From positions 1 through 9,757 of the forward strand of contig CALURE010000050.1 of the NCBI GenBank assembly GCA_944323095.1: a stretch of DNA of 9,757 nt. The letters are read 5' to 3'. Every line of letters begins with the position of its first letter. Position 1 is the first letter of the stretch. Source of the stretch: Candidatus Gastranaerophilales bacterium (GTDB lineage: Bacteria; Cyanobacteriota; Vampirovibrionia; Gastranaerophilales; Gastranaerophilaceae). The notes below the pieces were generated by a model. That model was not told the origin of the DNA. It saw only the letters and a program-made list of their open reading frames with translations, and did no database searches. Below are positions 1-6,496 of the stretch, piece by piece. The position numbers and the translations under genes were made by a program.

Positions 1-28
1 TCTTTTTTATCATAGAAGAACAGGTTGA

Positions 29-100
29 GGCGACATGGCCAAGTGGTAAGGCAGGAGCCTGCAAAGCTCTTATCCCCCAGTTCGAATCTGGGTGTCGCCT
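29..100 (+). tRNA. tRNA-Cys (anticodon GCA)
   Basis: A complete 72-nt cloverleaf can be folded. The 7-bp acceptor stem is GGCGACA (29-35) with TGTCGCC (93-99). The anticodon stem GGAGC/GCTCT carries the loop CTGCAAA, giving anticodon GCA. The T arm is CCCAG-TTCGAAT-CTGGG (76-92). The discriminator base is T100, the usual identity base for cysteine tRNA. CCA is not encoded. A T-rich run follows directly (100-112) and may help end transcription, but no separate hairpin is seen. Confidence 0.96.
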
Positions 101-190
101 TTTTTATTTTTTCCATCATGCTGAACTTGTTTGACTGACTTTGCCGAAATCTATGATTTCGTGCAAAATGCCATAATGCGGGCAGCATAT

Positions 191-270
191 TACAATAATA
201 AGATTCCGAAACAAGTTCGGAATGACATTATGGCTGTTTTTTGATAATATCCGGTGTAAACTGCGATATT
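191..270. repeat. Partial copy of a palindromic intergenic repeat
   Basis: Positions 191-232 match 4259-4300 at about 40 of 42 bases, including the perfect 8-bp hairpin ATTCCGAA-ACAAG-TTCGGAAT (203-223). After a 24-nt stretch absent from the other copy, 257-269 (TAAACTGCGATAT) matches the start of the right terminal arm of the 4190-4323 element. The left arm is not recognisable here. An unrelated-looking perfect hairpin CGAAATC-TAT-GATTTCG lies just before it at 145-161, and CTGAACTTGTTT at 121-132 is also shared with the second copy. The rest of 101-288 shows no gene. Confidence 0.8.
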
Positions 271-288
271 AGTTGTTTTTATTAACTA

Positions 289-317
289 TTGACATAATCT
301 TTATATATTGCTAAAAT
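289..317 (+). promoter_or_regulatory. Sigma70-type promoter of the TPM-domain gene
   Basis: A perfect -35 box TTGACA (289-294) is followed by a 17-nt spacer and the -10 box TAAAAT (312-317). The expected transcription start is near 324-325, at the A of the ATG of the next gene. The mRNA would then have essentially no 5' leader, and no Shine-Dalgarno sequence is visible before that ATG. Confidence 0.75.
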
Positions 318-324
318 ATTTTGT

Positions 325-1077
325 ATGGTAAAGAAAAGTTGGTTATATGTTTTAATTTTGCTGGTCTTTTTATGTGCAAAGGCTGATGCTATTACGTTAA
401 AGTTTAACGGATTTATTGCAGATGAGGCAAATCTGTTGTCCCCTGAGGTTGAAAATGATTTGAACATGACTTTATGGGATTTGCAGAAAAAATCTGGTGC
501 TGATCTGGTAGTTGTTACGCTTCCATCGCTTGACGGGAAAACTGTTGAGGAAGTTGCGATTGATATCGGACGTTCTTATAAACTCGGTGCGGTAGGCAAA
601 AACAACGGAATGGTTTATCTGACAGCATTGAGTGAGCGCAGAATGCGTATAGAGCAGGGTTTAGGGCTTGAGGATAAAATTCCTGTCAGCACGCTTGAAA
701 ATATAATGAATGGTGATATTCTTCCTTATTATAAACAAAACGATTATGAAACCGGTATAAGACGTGGGACTTATATGCTTGCTCAGACGGTTGCTCAGGC
801 TGAAGGAGTAAAAATTTCTATTCAGGGTATTATTCCTGATAGTGTAAAGTCTAATTATTCTGACAGCAGAAATAAGAGTTTTTGTTCAACATGCAAACGT
901 GGTGAGTTTTGTAGTTATCATAGAGGCAGGTATAATTGTTATCCATGGTGGCTTTATCCGCTGGCATTTATATTAGCAATCTTTTCTCCGCGCCGCAAAA
1001 GATTTGATTCCGGAAGTTTCGGCGGCTTTGGCGGCGGCGGCGGTTTCGGCGGCAGCGGATGCTCGGGCAGTTGGTAA
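325..1077 (+). CDS. TPM-domain secreted/membrane protein (YgcG-like)
   Basis: This 250-residue protein starts with a signal peptide (residues 1-22, basic MVKK, hydrophobic core, AKADA end). Residues about 28-160 form a TPM domain: the opening FIADEANLLSPE, then GADLVVVTLPSLDGKTVEE, then a basic RRMRIEQGLGLED segment, in the order seen in the family. TPM domains occur in envelope proteins linked to photosystem II repair in plastids and cyanobacteria and in bacterial YgcG proteins; the biochemical role is unsettled. Residues 187-205 carry a cysteine pattern C-x2-C-x5-C-x2-H-x5-C. A short membrane segment follows (about 207-220), then a basic stretch and a Gly-rich tail ending GGSGCSGSW, typical of YgcG-type proteins. 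The ATG at 325 is kept because a later start would cut the signal peptide. Family assignment is firm; function is not. Confidence 0.88.
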   Translation: MVKKSWLYVLILLVFLCAKADAITLKFNGFIADEANLLSPEVENDLNMTLWDLQKKSGADLVVVTLPSLDGKTVEEVAIDIGRSYKLGAVGKNNGMVYLTALSERRMRIEQGLGLEDKIPVSTLENIMNGDILPYYKQNDYETGIRRGTYMLAQTVAQAEGVKISIQGIIPDSVKSNYSDSRNKSFCSTCKRGEFCSYHRGRYNCYPWWLYPLAFILAIFSPRRKRFDSGSFGGFGGGGGFGGSGCSGSW

Positions 1078-1137
1078 GGAATTTATAAAGTATAATTATT
1101 ATTATAAAATCTAAAAAAATAAAAAGAGGACAAAAAA

Positions 1138-1839
1138 ATGAAGAATTTGGATAGATTTATTGAAGATTTAAAAAGTAATCTGGGTGAAAATCTTGTTTCT
1201 GTACTGGCATTTGGCTCTCAGGCAAATGTGGAAGATGCAAAAAACAATCTTAATTTGATGATTGTCACAAATACTTTGAATGCTGAAAATCTATACGCAA
1301 TTTCAAAACCCGTAAAAAAATGGGTTAAGGCTAAAAATCCTATACCTGTTATTATGAACAAAGACGAATGGTATTCTTCATTTGATGTTTACGCTATTGA
1401 ATATGCTGATATAAAACAGAATTACAGAATTATATACGGTGAAGATCTTGTTCCGTCAATTCAAATTAATAAGTATTTTTTGAGACTTCAATGTGAATCA
1501 GAATTGAAAAATCTTTTATTGAAATATAAGAATAATTTCTTAATGAATGTTAGATCTGACCGTGAAATGAAACGTCTTTTGAATAATGTAATAAAGACTC
1601 TGCTTGTGATATTCAGATCGGTATTGCGTCTGCATGATGATTCTGTTCCTTACAGGGCTGTAGATATTATTGAATTTGCTTCAAAATATCTTTCATTTAA
1701 TAAAATCGTTTTGACCAAAATAGCAAAAGTCCGTTATGAACATGACGATTATACAAAGCAGGAATTGATATTTATAGAAGCTGAATTAATAAAAGATATT
1801 CAAAATATGTTAAAGCAAGTTGATGCTATGCATTTTTAA
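1138..1839 (+). CDS. Nucleotidyltransferase-like protein with degenerate active site
   Basis: This is a 233-residue soluble protein. Near the N-terminus LAFGSQAN (residues 23-30) resembles the G-S motif of Pol-beta-type nucleotidyltransferases, and NLNLMIV (37-43) lies where these enzymes have the metal-binding D-x-D of SDIDLLV. Both acidic positions read Asn (N37, N39), so catalysis by the usual mechanism looks unlikely. The rest is helical and charged and may form a helical C-terminal domain like those of substrate-binding nucleotidyltransferase relatives. The ATG has a good Shine-Dalgarno site, AGAGGA at 1125-1130 with 7-nt spacing. TATAAT at 1091-1096 could be a -10 box but lacks a clear -35. 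The gene sits between the TPM gene (60-nt gap) and tRNA-Val. The fold call is from motifs only; no substrate is proposed. Confidence 0.7.
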   Translation: MKNLDRFIEDLKSNLGENLVSVLAFGSQANVEDAKNNLNLMIVTNTLNAENLYAISKPVKKWVKAKNPIPVIMNKDEWYSSFDVYAIEYADIKQNYRIIYGEDLVPSIQINKYFLRLQCESELKNLLLKYKNNFLMNVRSDREMKRLLNNVIKTLLVIFRSVLRLHDDSVPYRAVDIIEFASKYLSFNKIVLTKIAKVRYEHDDYTKQELIFIEAELIKDIQNMLKQVDAMHF

Positions 1840-1846
1840 TATTTTG

Positions 1847-1855
1847 TGATATAAT
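1847..1855 (+). promoter_or_regulatory. Extended -10 promoter of tRNA-Val
   Basis: TG (1847-1848), one base, then a consensus TATAAT (1850-1855) makes an extended -10 element. The expected start, near 1862, is about 6 nt before the tRNA. No good -35 box is seen, which is usual for extended -10 promoters. No separate promoter is evident between the tRNA and the prepilin gene at 1981. Confidence 0.55.
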
Positions 1856-1867
1856 TAATTTGAAAAC

Positions 1868-1940
1868 GGGCGATTGGCACAGTTGGTAGCGCACCACATT
1901 GACGTTGTGGGGGTCACGTGTTCGAGTCACGTATCGCCCA
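1868..1940 (+). tRNA. tRNA-Val (anticodon GAC)
   Basis: A 73-nt cloverleaf: acceptor GGGCGAT (1868-1874) with ATCGCCC (1933-1939), anticodon stem CCACA/TGTGG around the loop TTGACGT (anticodon GAC), T arm ACGTG-TTCGAGT-CACGT (1916-1932), discriminator A1940. CCA is not encoded. The prepilin gene begins only 40 nt downstream, so the two may share a transcript that tRNA 3' processing would cut. Confidence 0.96.
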
Positions 1941-1980
1941 GTTTTTTTGTTTATCTGTAAAAAAAGAAAGGAACGATTGT

Positions 1981-2737
1981 ATGAAAAATTTTTTGAAACA
2001 CCCTGAAACGTCGGGGGGGGGCATTTTCAGCTGGTTTTACATTAGCTGAGGTATTAATTACATTAGGTATTATCGGAGTGGTTGCGGCATTGACAATGCC
2101 ATCTTTGATAGCGAATTACCAGAAATCACAATTTGAGGCGGGGGTAAAAAAAGTGGCATCCGTAACAGGACAGGCAGTAACAAAATTAATGGCAGACGAG
2201 GGTGTAAATAAAGTAACTGAGACGAGTTTGTTGTATGATCCAGATGGAGATAATAAATATAAACTTGGCGGAGAATTTTTGGACAAATATTTTAATGTAG
2301 TAAGTAAGTGCGAAACATATGAGCAGTGCTTTGGGGAGATATATAAACGTTCTAATGCTAATGCTAGCGGACGTTTGGGGCCTTTTTCGTATTTCTTTGG
2401 TGAGGAAGCTTGTAAAATTCTCGCTGATGGTGTAAGTATTTGTCTTGCAGCGGGTAATACATATGCACCAGTACAAATTTATTTTGATTTAAATGGAAAA
2501 AGAGGTCCAAACAGAGATGGGTATGATTTATTCTATTTTAATGTTTATTATGATGGGTCTGTCTCTGAGGTAACACCGGAATGTCGTAATGCAAATAATC
2601 CAAATTGTCTTTGTAACGCTAGTTCTGATTGTTCAATAGATGGAAGAATTAGAATGTGTAAAGAAGGTTTTTATTCAGGCTATGGTGTTGGTTGTTTTAC
2701 TTACCTCCAACAAAACGGTTTTAAGATTGATTATTAG
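1981..2737 (+). CDS. Type IV prepilin-like protein, out of frame at a poly-G tract (phase-off)
   Basis: The ATG at 1981 has a Shine-Dalgarno site, GAAAGGA (1966-1972), 8 nt upstream. Read from it with the nine G present, the peptide ends at TGA 2047-2049. From 2021 on, another frame encodes AFSAG then FTLAEVLITLGIIGVVAAL, a complete prepilin N-terminus: Gly at -1, Phe at +1, Glu at +5 and a hydrophobic helix. That frame runs to TAG at 2735-2737. Eight or eleven G would join them and give an 18-residue leader, MKNFLKHPETSGGAFSAG, for prepilin peptidase. The mature part (about 233 residues) has a conserved-looking DLNGKRGPNRDGYDLF segment and a Cys-rich C-terminus, as in minor pilins/pseudopilins. 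The GTG at 2078 would make a protein without the cleavage site, so it is not taken as start. It could be phase-variable, a plain frameshift, or a sequencing error. Confidence 0.85.
2013..2021 (+). repeat. Poly-G tract (9 G) in the prepilin leader
   Basis: Nine consecutive G lie 32 nt after the first base of the start codon, flanked by TC and C. Long G runs are rare in DNA this AT-rich, and homopolymeric G tracts are classic sites of slipped-strand mispairing. With n G the prepilin frame is open when n+1 is divisible by 3, so 8 or 11 is on, while 9 (here) and 10 are off. Confidence 0.9.
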
Positions 2738-2753
2738 AAATGCGGTGTGAATT

Positions 2754-4187
2754 GTGATTGAGGGAGCTGAGAAAAATTATATATTAATTCTGAAAAAGCT
2801 GGCGGATTATTTGCTTTCAAGAGTGTTAATTATAATCAACTCCCTTATCATAATTCCTTTTTTCGCTCATATTATGTCGTCAAAGCAGATGAGCGTTTAC
2901 CAGATCGCAGTGGAAACATTAAACCTCGTGTGTACCTGCTCGTTTGACTGGGTGTCTAAGGCAGCTTTAAGATTTTATCAAAAATTTAAAATTAAAAATA
3001 AACTTGATGAATTTTTATCAACACTTATTTTTATTGGAATATTGGTTTATTTAATTATCCTTGTTGCTGCGTTTGTTTTTCGGGACAAATACTGTGCGAT
3101 GTTTTCCGTGCCGCCTTCTGTTTTTTATATAACACTTTTTCTGCTTATTCCTTGCGGAATAAGACAGTTTTTGTACCAGATTTTGAGGGTTTTAAACAGG
3201 CATAAGCTTTATAATTTTTCAATACTTTTTTATCAATTTGCGCTTTTATTTTTGTTTCTGACACTGATAAATTTTACCGGCAAATTGACATCTGTGCTTC
3301 TTGCAATGTGTGCTGGTATGGTAATTATTGACGTGTATATTATGAAACAGATTGAGCTGAATTATAAAATTACTTTTCTTCCTGATAATTCTATTGTTAA
3401 AGAAGTTTTAATGTATTCATTGCCGACAATTGCTACTAATATTGCTATCTGGGCGGTTTTGAATATAAACAAATTTATTTTTCAAAATCATAATATGTTT
3501 TTGCAGACTGCGGTCGCCGGAATGTCATGGATGCTCGGAAATTCTATTATAAAACCGTTTTTAACGCTTTTTCTTTTTGCGGTATTTCCGCTGATAATAA
3601 ACAGATATGAATTAAATAAAGATATCAAGCCGTTTTTCACAAACACAATTCAGCTTTATTGTGCGTTGTTTATACCTGCTTTGAGCGCTCTTTGTTATTA
3701 TTCAGATGTTCTTGTAAATCTGTTTTTACCCGAAAATTATTCTCAGGCTGGGGTAATTTTTCCGTTTTTCATAATCTCCATATTTTTGCATGAGTTTATG
3801 AAACTTATTAACGTAAAATATCATTTGAAAAATAAAACTTATATTGAAATGTGCATAACACTTTTTATTGGATTAATATCAATTTATTTGAATATAAAAT
3901 TAATCCCGCATTTCGGATTAATTGCTGCCGGTGCTGTCATGCTTTTCTCGGTTGTAGGGTTAATTACCTTAAACACACTTGTTAATTTTAAATCTCTTAA
4001 TTACATTGACCTTAAAAAAGTTTTAAAAACTTTATTTTCACTTATTTTAATTGGTTTCGCAAGTTTTATTCTGGTGAATATTCTAACCGTAAAAGTTACA
4101 GGTATATTTGAGATTATAAAAATATTCCTTTATATCATAATAAGCTACGGCATAACATGGAGCTCAAGGAAGTTTATTTTGCATTAA
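2754..4187 (+). CDS. Polysaccharide flippase-like membrane protein (MOP superfamily, Wzx-like)
   Basis: This 477-residue, very hydrophobic protein has about 12-14 membrane segments along its whole length. The N-terminal pattern, a membrane helix, a short loop MSSKQMSVYQIAVET and then a second helix, matches oligosaccharide-lipid flippases of the Wzx/MOP type. These move undecaprenyl-linked sugar units across the inner membrane during O-antigen, capsule or glycoprotein-glycan assembly. The start is GTG at 2754 with no clear Shine-Dalgarno site. It lies 16 nt after the prepilin stop, so translation may depend on ribosomes finishing the prepilin. No glycosyltransferase or polymerase gene is in the window, so the substrate is unknown. 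The gene ends just before a large inverted repeat. The fold class is confident; the cargo is not. Confidence 0.8.
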   Translation: MIEGAEKNYILILKKLADYLLSRVLIIINSLIIIPFFAHIMSSKQMSVYQIAVETLNLVCTCSFDWVSKAALRFYQKFKIKNKLDEFLSTLIFIGILVYLIILVAAFVFRDKYCAMFSVPPSVFYITLFLLIPCGIRQFLYQILRVLNRHKLYNFSILFYQFALLFLFLTLINFTGKLTSVLLAMCAGMVIIDVYIMKQIELNYKITFLPDNSIVKEVLMYSLPTIATNIAIWAVLNINKFIFQNHNMFLQTAVAGMSWMLGNSIIKPFLTLFLFAVFPLIINRYELNKDIKPFFTNTIQLYCALFIPALSALCYYSDVLVNLFLPENYSQAGVIFPFFIISIFLHEFMKLINVKYHLKNKTYIEMCITLFIGLISIYLNIKLIPHFGLIAAGAVMLFSVVGLITLNTLVNFKSLNYIDLKKVLKTLFSLILIGFASFILVNILTVKVTGIFEIIKIFLYIIISYGITWSSRKFILH

Positions 4188-4189
4188 AA

Positions 4190-4323
4190 TTTGTGACTTA
4201 TATCGCTGTTTATACTAAAAATAGCTGCAATAGTCACGCTGAACTTGTTTCAGCGTCTTACAATTATAAGATTCCGAAACAAGTTCGGAATGACATGATG
4301 TAAACTGCGATATAAGTCACAAA
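4190..4323. repeat. MITE-like palindromic element between convergent genes, possible bidirectional terminator
   Basis: The ends are 23-bp inverted repeats: left arm 4190-4212, starting TTTGTGACTTATATCGC, and right arm 4301-4323, its reverse complement with one mismatch. Two perfect hairpins lie inside: CGCTGAA-CTTGT-TTCAGCG (4237-4255) and ATTCCGAA-ACAAG-TTCGGAAT (4271-4291). The whole could fold as a branched structure. The element starts 3 nt after the flippase stop, and its right arm contains the TGA stop of the minus-strand gene (4317-4319). The inner part and part of the right arm recur near 191-270. No transposase is present. It could be a non-autonomous element or a REP-type repeat that now serves as a terminator for both genes. 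Confidence 0.8.
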
Positions 4324-6041
4324 AATTTGTATTTTAAATTAAAATTCTTTTTATCTTCAAGGAGTTTAGTTTTAAGCTTGAGCCAGTTATCGTTTTCTGT
4401 TTTTGATGAGTTAAAGCGTACCCTGACTGTATGTTTTACGTAAATTTTATTCATATCAACAGGATTTATCAGGATATAATTTACATCTGCAAGATTATTT
4501 TCTTTTGCAAGCTGTTTTAATTCATCTTTTGTAAGATTTTTTGTGAAATCATCTTTTACAATCCCGAGAGTGCCTTCTTTAATCCAGCCCATGTCAATTT
4601 TATGGAAGCCTGCATCTGTATATAATTTTTCAATTTCTTTTATGAAATTATTCATTTCTTCCTGATTTTTTATAACTGATTTAAAGCAGTTTTGAACATT
4701 TTTGCTAATCTTATCGGCATCGGAAAATGCTGAAATCAGAAATTCATCCAGCTCTTTTTGATCTTTTATTTCCGTAATTTTATTAAAATTATTTTCCGTA
4801 TATTCTTTCAGGAATTTTAATGAGTTTTTGTCAATTTCACTGCTTTTGCTCAGTAAATCAAGCTGTGCCAGCATAATATTCAGGTAATTTTTAATTTGTC
4901 CGTCATTTTGCATATCAAAAAATATTTTCGGAGTCTGCATTATTGTCAAAATATTTCCGTAAATATTTGAATAATCATTCAGCGCCTGAACTTCTTGTTT
5001 TGCAAGATTTTCACTAATCATCGTTTTTATTTTTTGACTTTTTTCAGGGCTTATTGCAGGTTCTATCAAATTTTCTATCTGTAAAATTCTTTTCATTTTT
5101 TTAACGGGTCTGTCATTGGTCAGAGTAAGATTTGAAACTTCCGTCAAAAGCCTTTCAAAATTAAACAGTCTGTATTCAATATATTTTTCTTTATCACGTA
5201 GAAAGGGGAATGTTTTTATATAACCGGACTGCATTCCTATGAAAATCTGCGGCACAAAAAACCTTCTGGAAAGCTGCAGCCGCTGTCCTTTAAAACTTTC
5301 TCCCACTATTTCGATATTATATTTTTTATTTGTCTTTATGTCTTTTAAAACAAAAACATAATCCGGAACAATTGAAATTTCTTTTGGATAAATTTTATCG
5401 TTTTTGCTGTATGTAATTTCGTTGGAATAAACTGTTACAGGCGGCATATCTTCTATCAGAAGTTCGTTTGACTTCATTGCGAAGGGAAAAGTTATATATT
5501 TCGGCGGGTTTGAAAATTCAAGCTGTTTCTTTGTGTAAATAACGTAGTCTTTTTCTTCCGTAATTTTCTTTATGGAAGATGCAAATTGTTGCTGTTTATA
5601 TAGCGGAGACAGATTTAGTGCCGCAAATTTTGAATAAGCGCTGTAAAAATCTCCTGACAGGTTGTAATATAGAGAGGAATAAAATGAATTTATTTCTTTA
5701 AAAATTCTGTCTGAAATTTCTTCTTCGTTTGTTCCGTCATAATCGTATGTCCCGAGATGTATGCCTACAGAATAATCAAGATCATTAGGGATACTGTTGC
5801 CCTTTAAAAATCCTGATCCGTATGCGTTTGTATAAATAAGTTTTACTTTATACCCTTCTGTATTTAAAGTATTTACGGCATATTTTATATCTTTGTTTAA
5901 CTTGTTTATTACAGGAATTATGTATGTTAGAACATCTGTGTTAGTCTGCGGATTAACATATATTACGCATGTAAAATATTTAAAAAATAATACGGCTGAA
6001 AGAAGAAGTATTAAAGCTGTAAAATAAAGAACCTTTTTCAT
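4317..6041 (-). CDS. Unrecognised N-terminally anchored envelope protein
   Basis: About 574 residues with no family I recognise. A short basic start (MKKV) and one hydrophobic segment of about 20 residues suggest an uncleaved membrane anchor or a signal peptide; the rest is hydrophilic and should lie outside the cytoplasmic membrane. It contains NSIPNDLDYSVGIHLG about 85 residues in, a middle beta-like region with SFKGQRLQLSRRFFVPQ, and a Lys/Glu/Asn-rich helical second half. Two ATGs compete. The one at 6050 directly abuts the purine-rich GGAAGGGG (complement of 6051-6058). The one at 6041 has 9-nt spacing and is preferred; the difference is three residues. The stop lies in the palindromic element shared with the convergent flippase. 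It is divergent from the small gene at 6152. The gene is real by length and start signals; function is unknown. Confidence 0.75.
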   Translation of the reverse strand: MKKVLYFTALILLLSAVLFFKYFTCVIYVNPQTNTDVLTYIIPVINKLNKDIKYAVNTLNTEGYKVKLIYTNAYGSGFLKGNSIPNDLDYSVGIHLGTYDYDGTNEEEISDRIFKEINSFYSSLYYNLSGDFYSAYSKFAALNLSPLYKQQQFASSIKKITEEKDYVIYTKKQLEFSNPPKYITFPFAMKSNELLIEDMPPVTVYSNEITYSKNDKIYPKEISIVPDYVFVLKDIKTNKKYNIEIVGESFKGQRLQLSRRFFVPQIFIGMQSGYIKTFPFLRDKEKYIEYRLFNFERLLTEVSNLTLTNDRPVKKMKRILQIENLIEPAISPEKSQKIKTMISENLAKQEVQALNDYSNIYGNILTIMQTPKIFFDMQNDGQIKNYLNIMLAQLDLLSKSSEIDKNSLKFLKEYTENNFNKITEIKDQKELDEFLISAFSDADKISKNVQNCFKSVIKNQEEMNNFIKEIEKLYTDAGFHKIDMGWIKEGTLGIVKDDFTKNLTKDELKQLAKENNLADVNYILINPVDMNKIYVKHTVRVRFNSSKTENDNWLKLKTKLLEDKKNFNLKYKFL

Positions 6042-6061
6042 ATTATCCATCCCCTTCCATT

Positions 6062-6090
6062 TTATTACATAAATATTTCATATGTAATAA
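6062..6090. promoter_or_regulatory. Inverted repeat between divergent genes, candidate operator
   Basis: TTATTACAT (6062-6070) and ATGTAATAA (6082-6090) are perfect 9-bp inverted arms around 11 nt. They lie in the 101-nt A/T-rich gap between divergent genes. The spacing and symmetry suit a dimeric regulator. No T-run follows as expected of a terminator. Several TATAAT-like boxes lie to the right (6111-6128), but none has a good -35, so promoters are not assigned. Confidence 0.4.
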
Positions 6091-6151
6091 GGATTTAATT
6101 ATTTATTATTTTATAGTATTATTATAAAAGAAAAATTTTAAGGATAGAAAT

Positions 6152-6496
6152 ATGCAGGAAGTAACAATAACTGAACTAGAATCTAATATGTCTTTTGAAG
6201 CAAAAATCAACAATCCGCCGGAAGTAAAACACAATTTTACAACGGTTTATATTGATGAAAAAATGGTTAAAAGACCTGATATCGCCCAAACAAATGGTTT
6301 AATAGAAATAACACTTGTTAATCCTGATGATAATATTTCACGATTTGTTACAAATTGGGCTAAAACCAGAAAAAGAATAGATTTAATGGCGCAGAACAAT
6401 GAACACATGTATTTTATGAAAGGCTGTTCAATCAAGCGTTTCAACTCCCCGCAAAAAGCATTCATTGTCTTTTATAATAATTTTAAAGAAGCCTAA
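6152..6496 (+). CDS. Small unrecognised protein (114 residues)
   Basis: This is a soluble, probably cytoplasmic protein with no signal peptide or membrane segment. The ATG has AAGGAT at 6140-6145 with 6-nt spacing, and the frame is open with sensible codon use, so it is likely expressed. Visible features are alternating hydrophobic stretches (TTVYIDEK, GLIEITLVNP, AFIVFYNNF) suggesting a beta-rich fold, and a charged helix FVTNWAKTRKRIDLM. The final SPQKAFIVFYNNF faintly recalls small beta-barrel structural proteins such as tail-tube types, but this is too weak to name. It is transcribed away from the orphan envelope gene. Its stop overlaps the gcvPA stop by 4 nt (CTAA, 6493-6496), leaving no room for a terminator between these convergent genes. 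Confidence 0.65.
   Translation: MQEVTITELESNMSFEAKINNPPEVKHNFTTVYIDEKMVKRPDIAQTNGLIEITLVNPDDNISRFVTNWAKTRKRIDLMAQNNEHMYFMKGCSIKRFNSPQKAFIVFYNNFKEA

Noticed and set aside
100..112. Intrinsic terminator after tRNA-Cys
   Set aside because: There is a T-rich run but no hairpin other than the tRNA acceptor stem itself, so it is not listed as a separate terminator.
2003..2040. CTG at 2003 as an alternative in-frame start giving a short basic leader (LKRRGGAFSAG)
   Set aside because: The leader looks plausible for a prepilin, but CTG starts are rare and no Shine-Dalgarno site precedes it. It would also make the well-placed ATG 1981 meaningless. It remains a minor alternative.
2186..2476. Minus-strand open frame opposite the prepilin gene
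   Set aside because: It overlaps the recognisable pilin sequence, has no start signals and shows no domain.
2078..2737. GTG at 2078 as the real start of the prepilin-like gene
   Set aside because: It lies inside the hydrophobic helix, after the cleavage motif, and has no Shine-Dalgarno site. The product could not be processed as a prepilin, while ATG 1981 has good signals.
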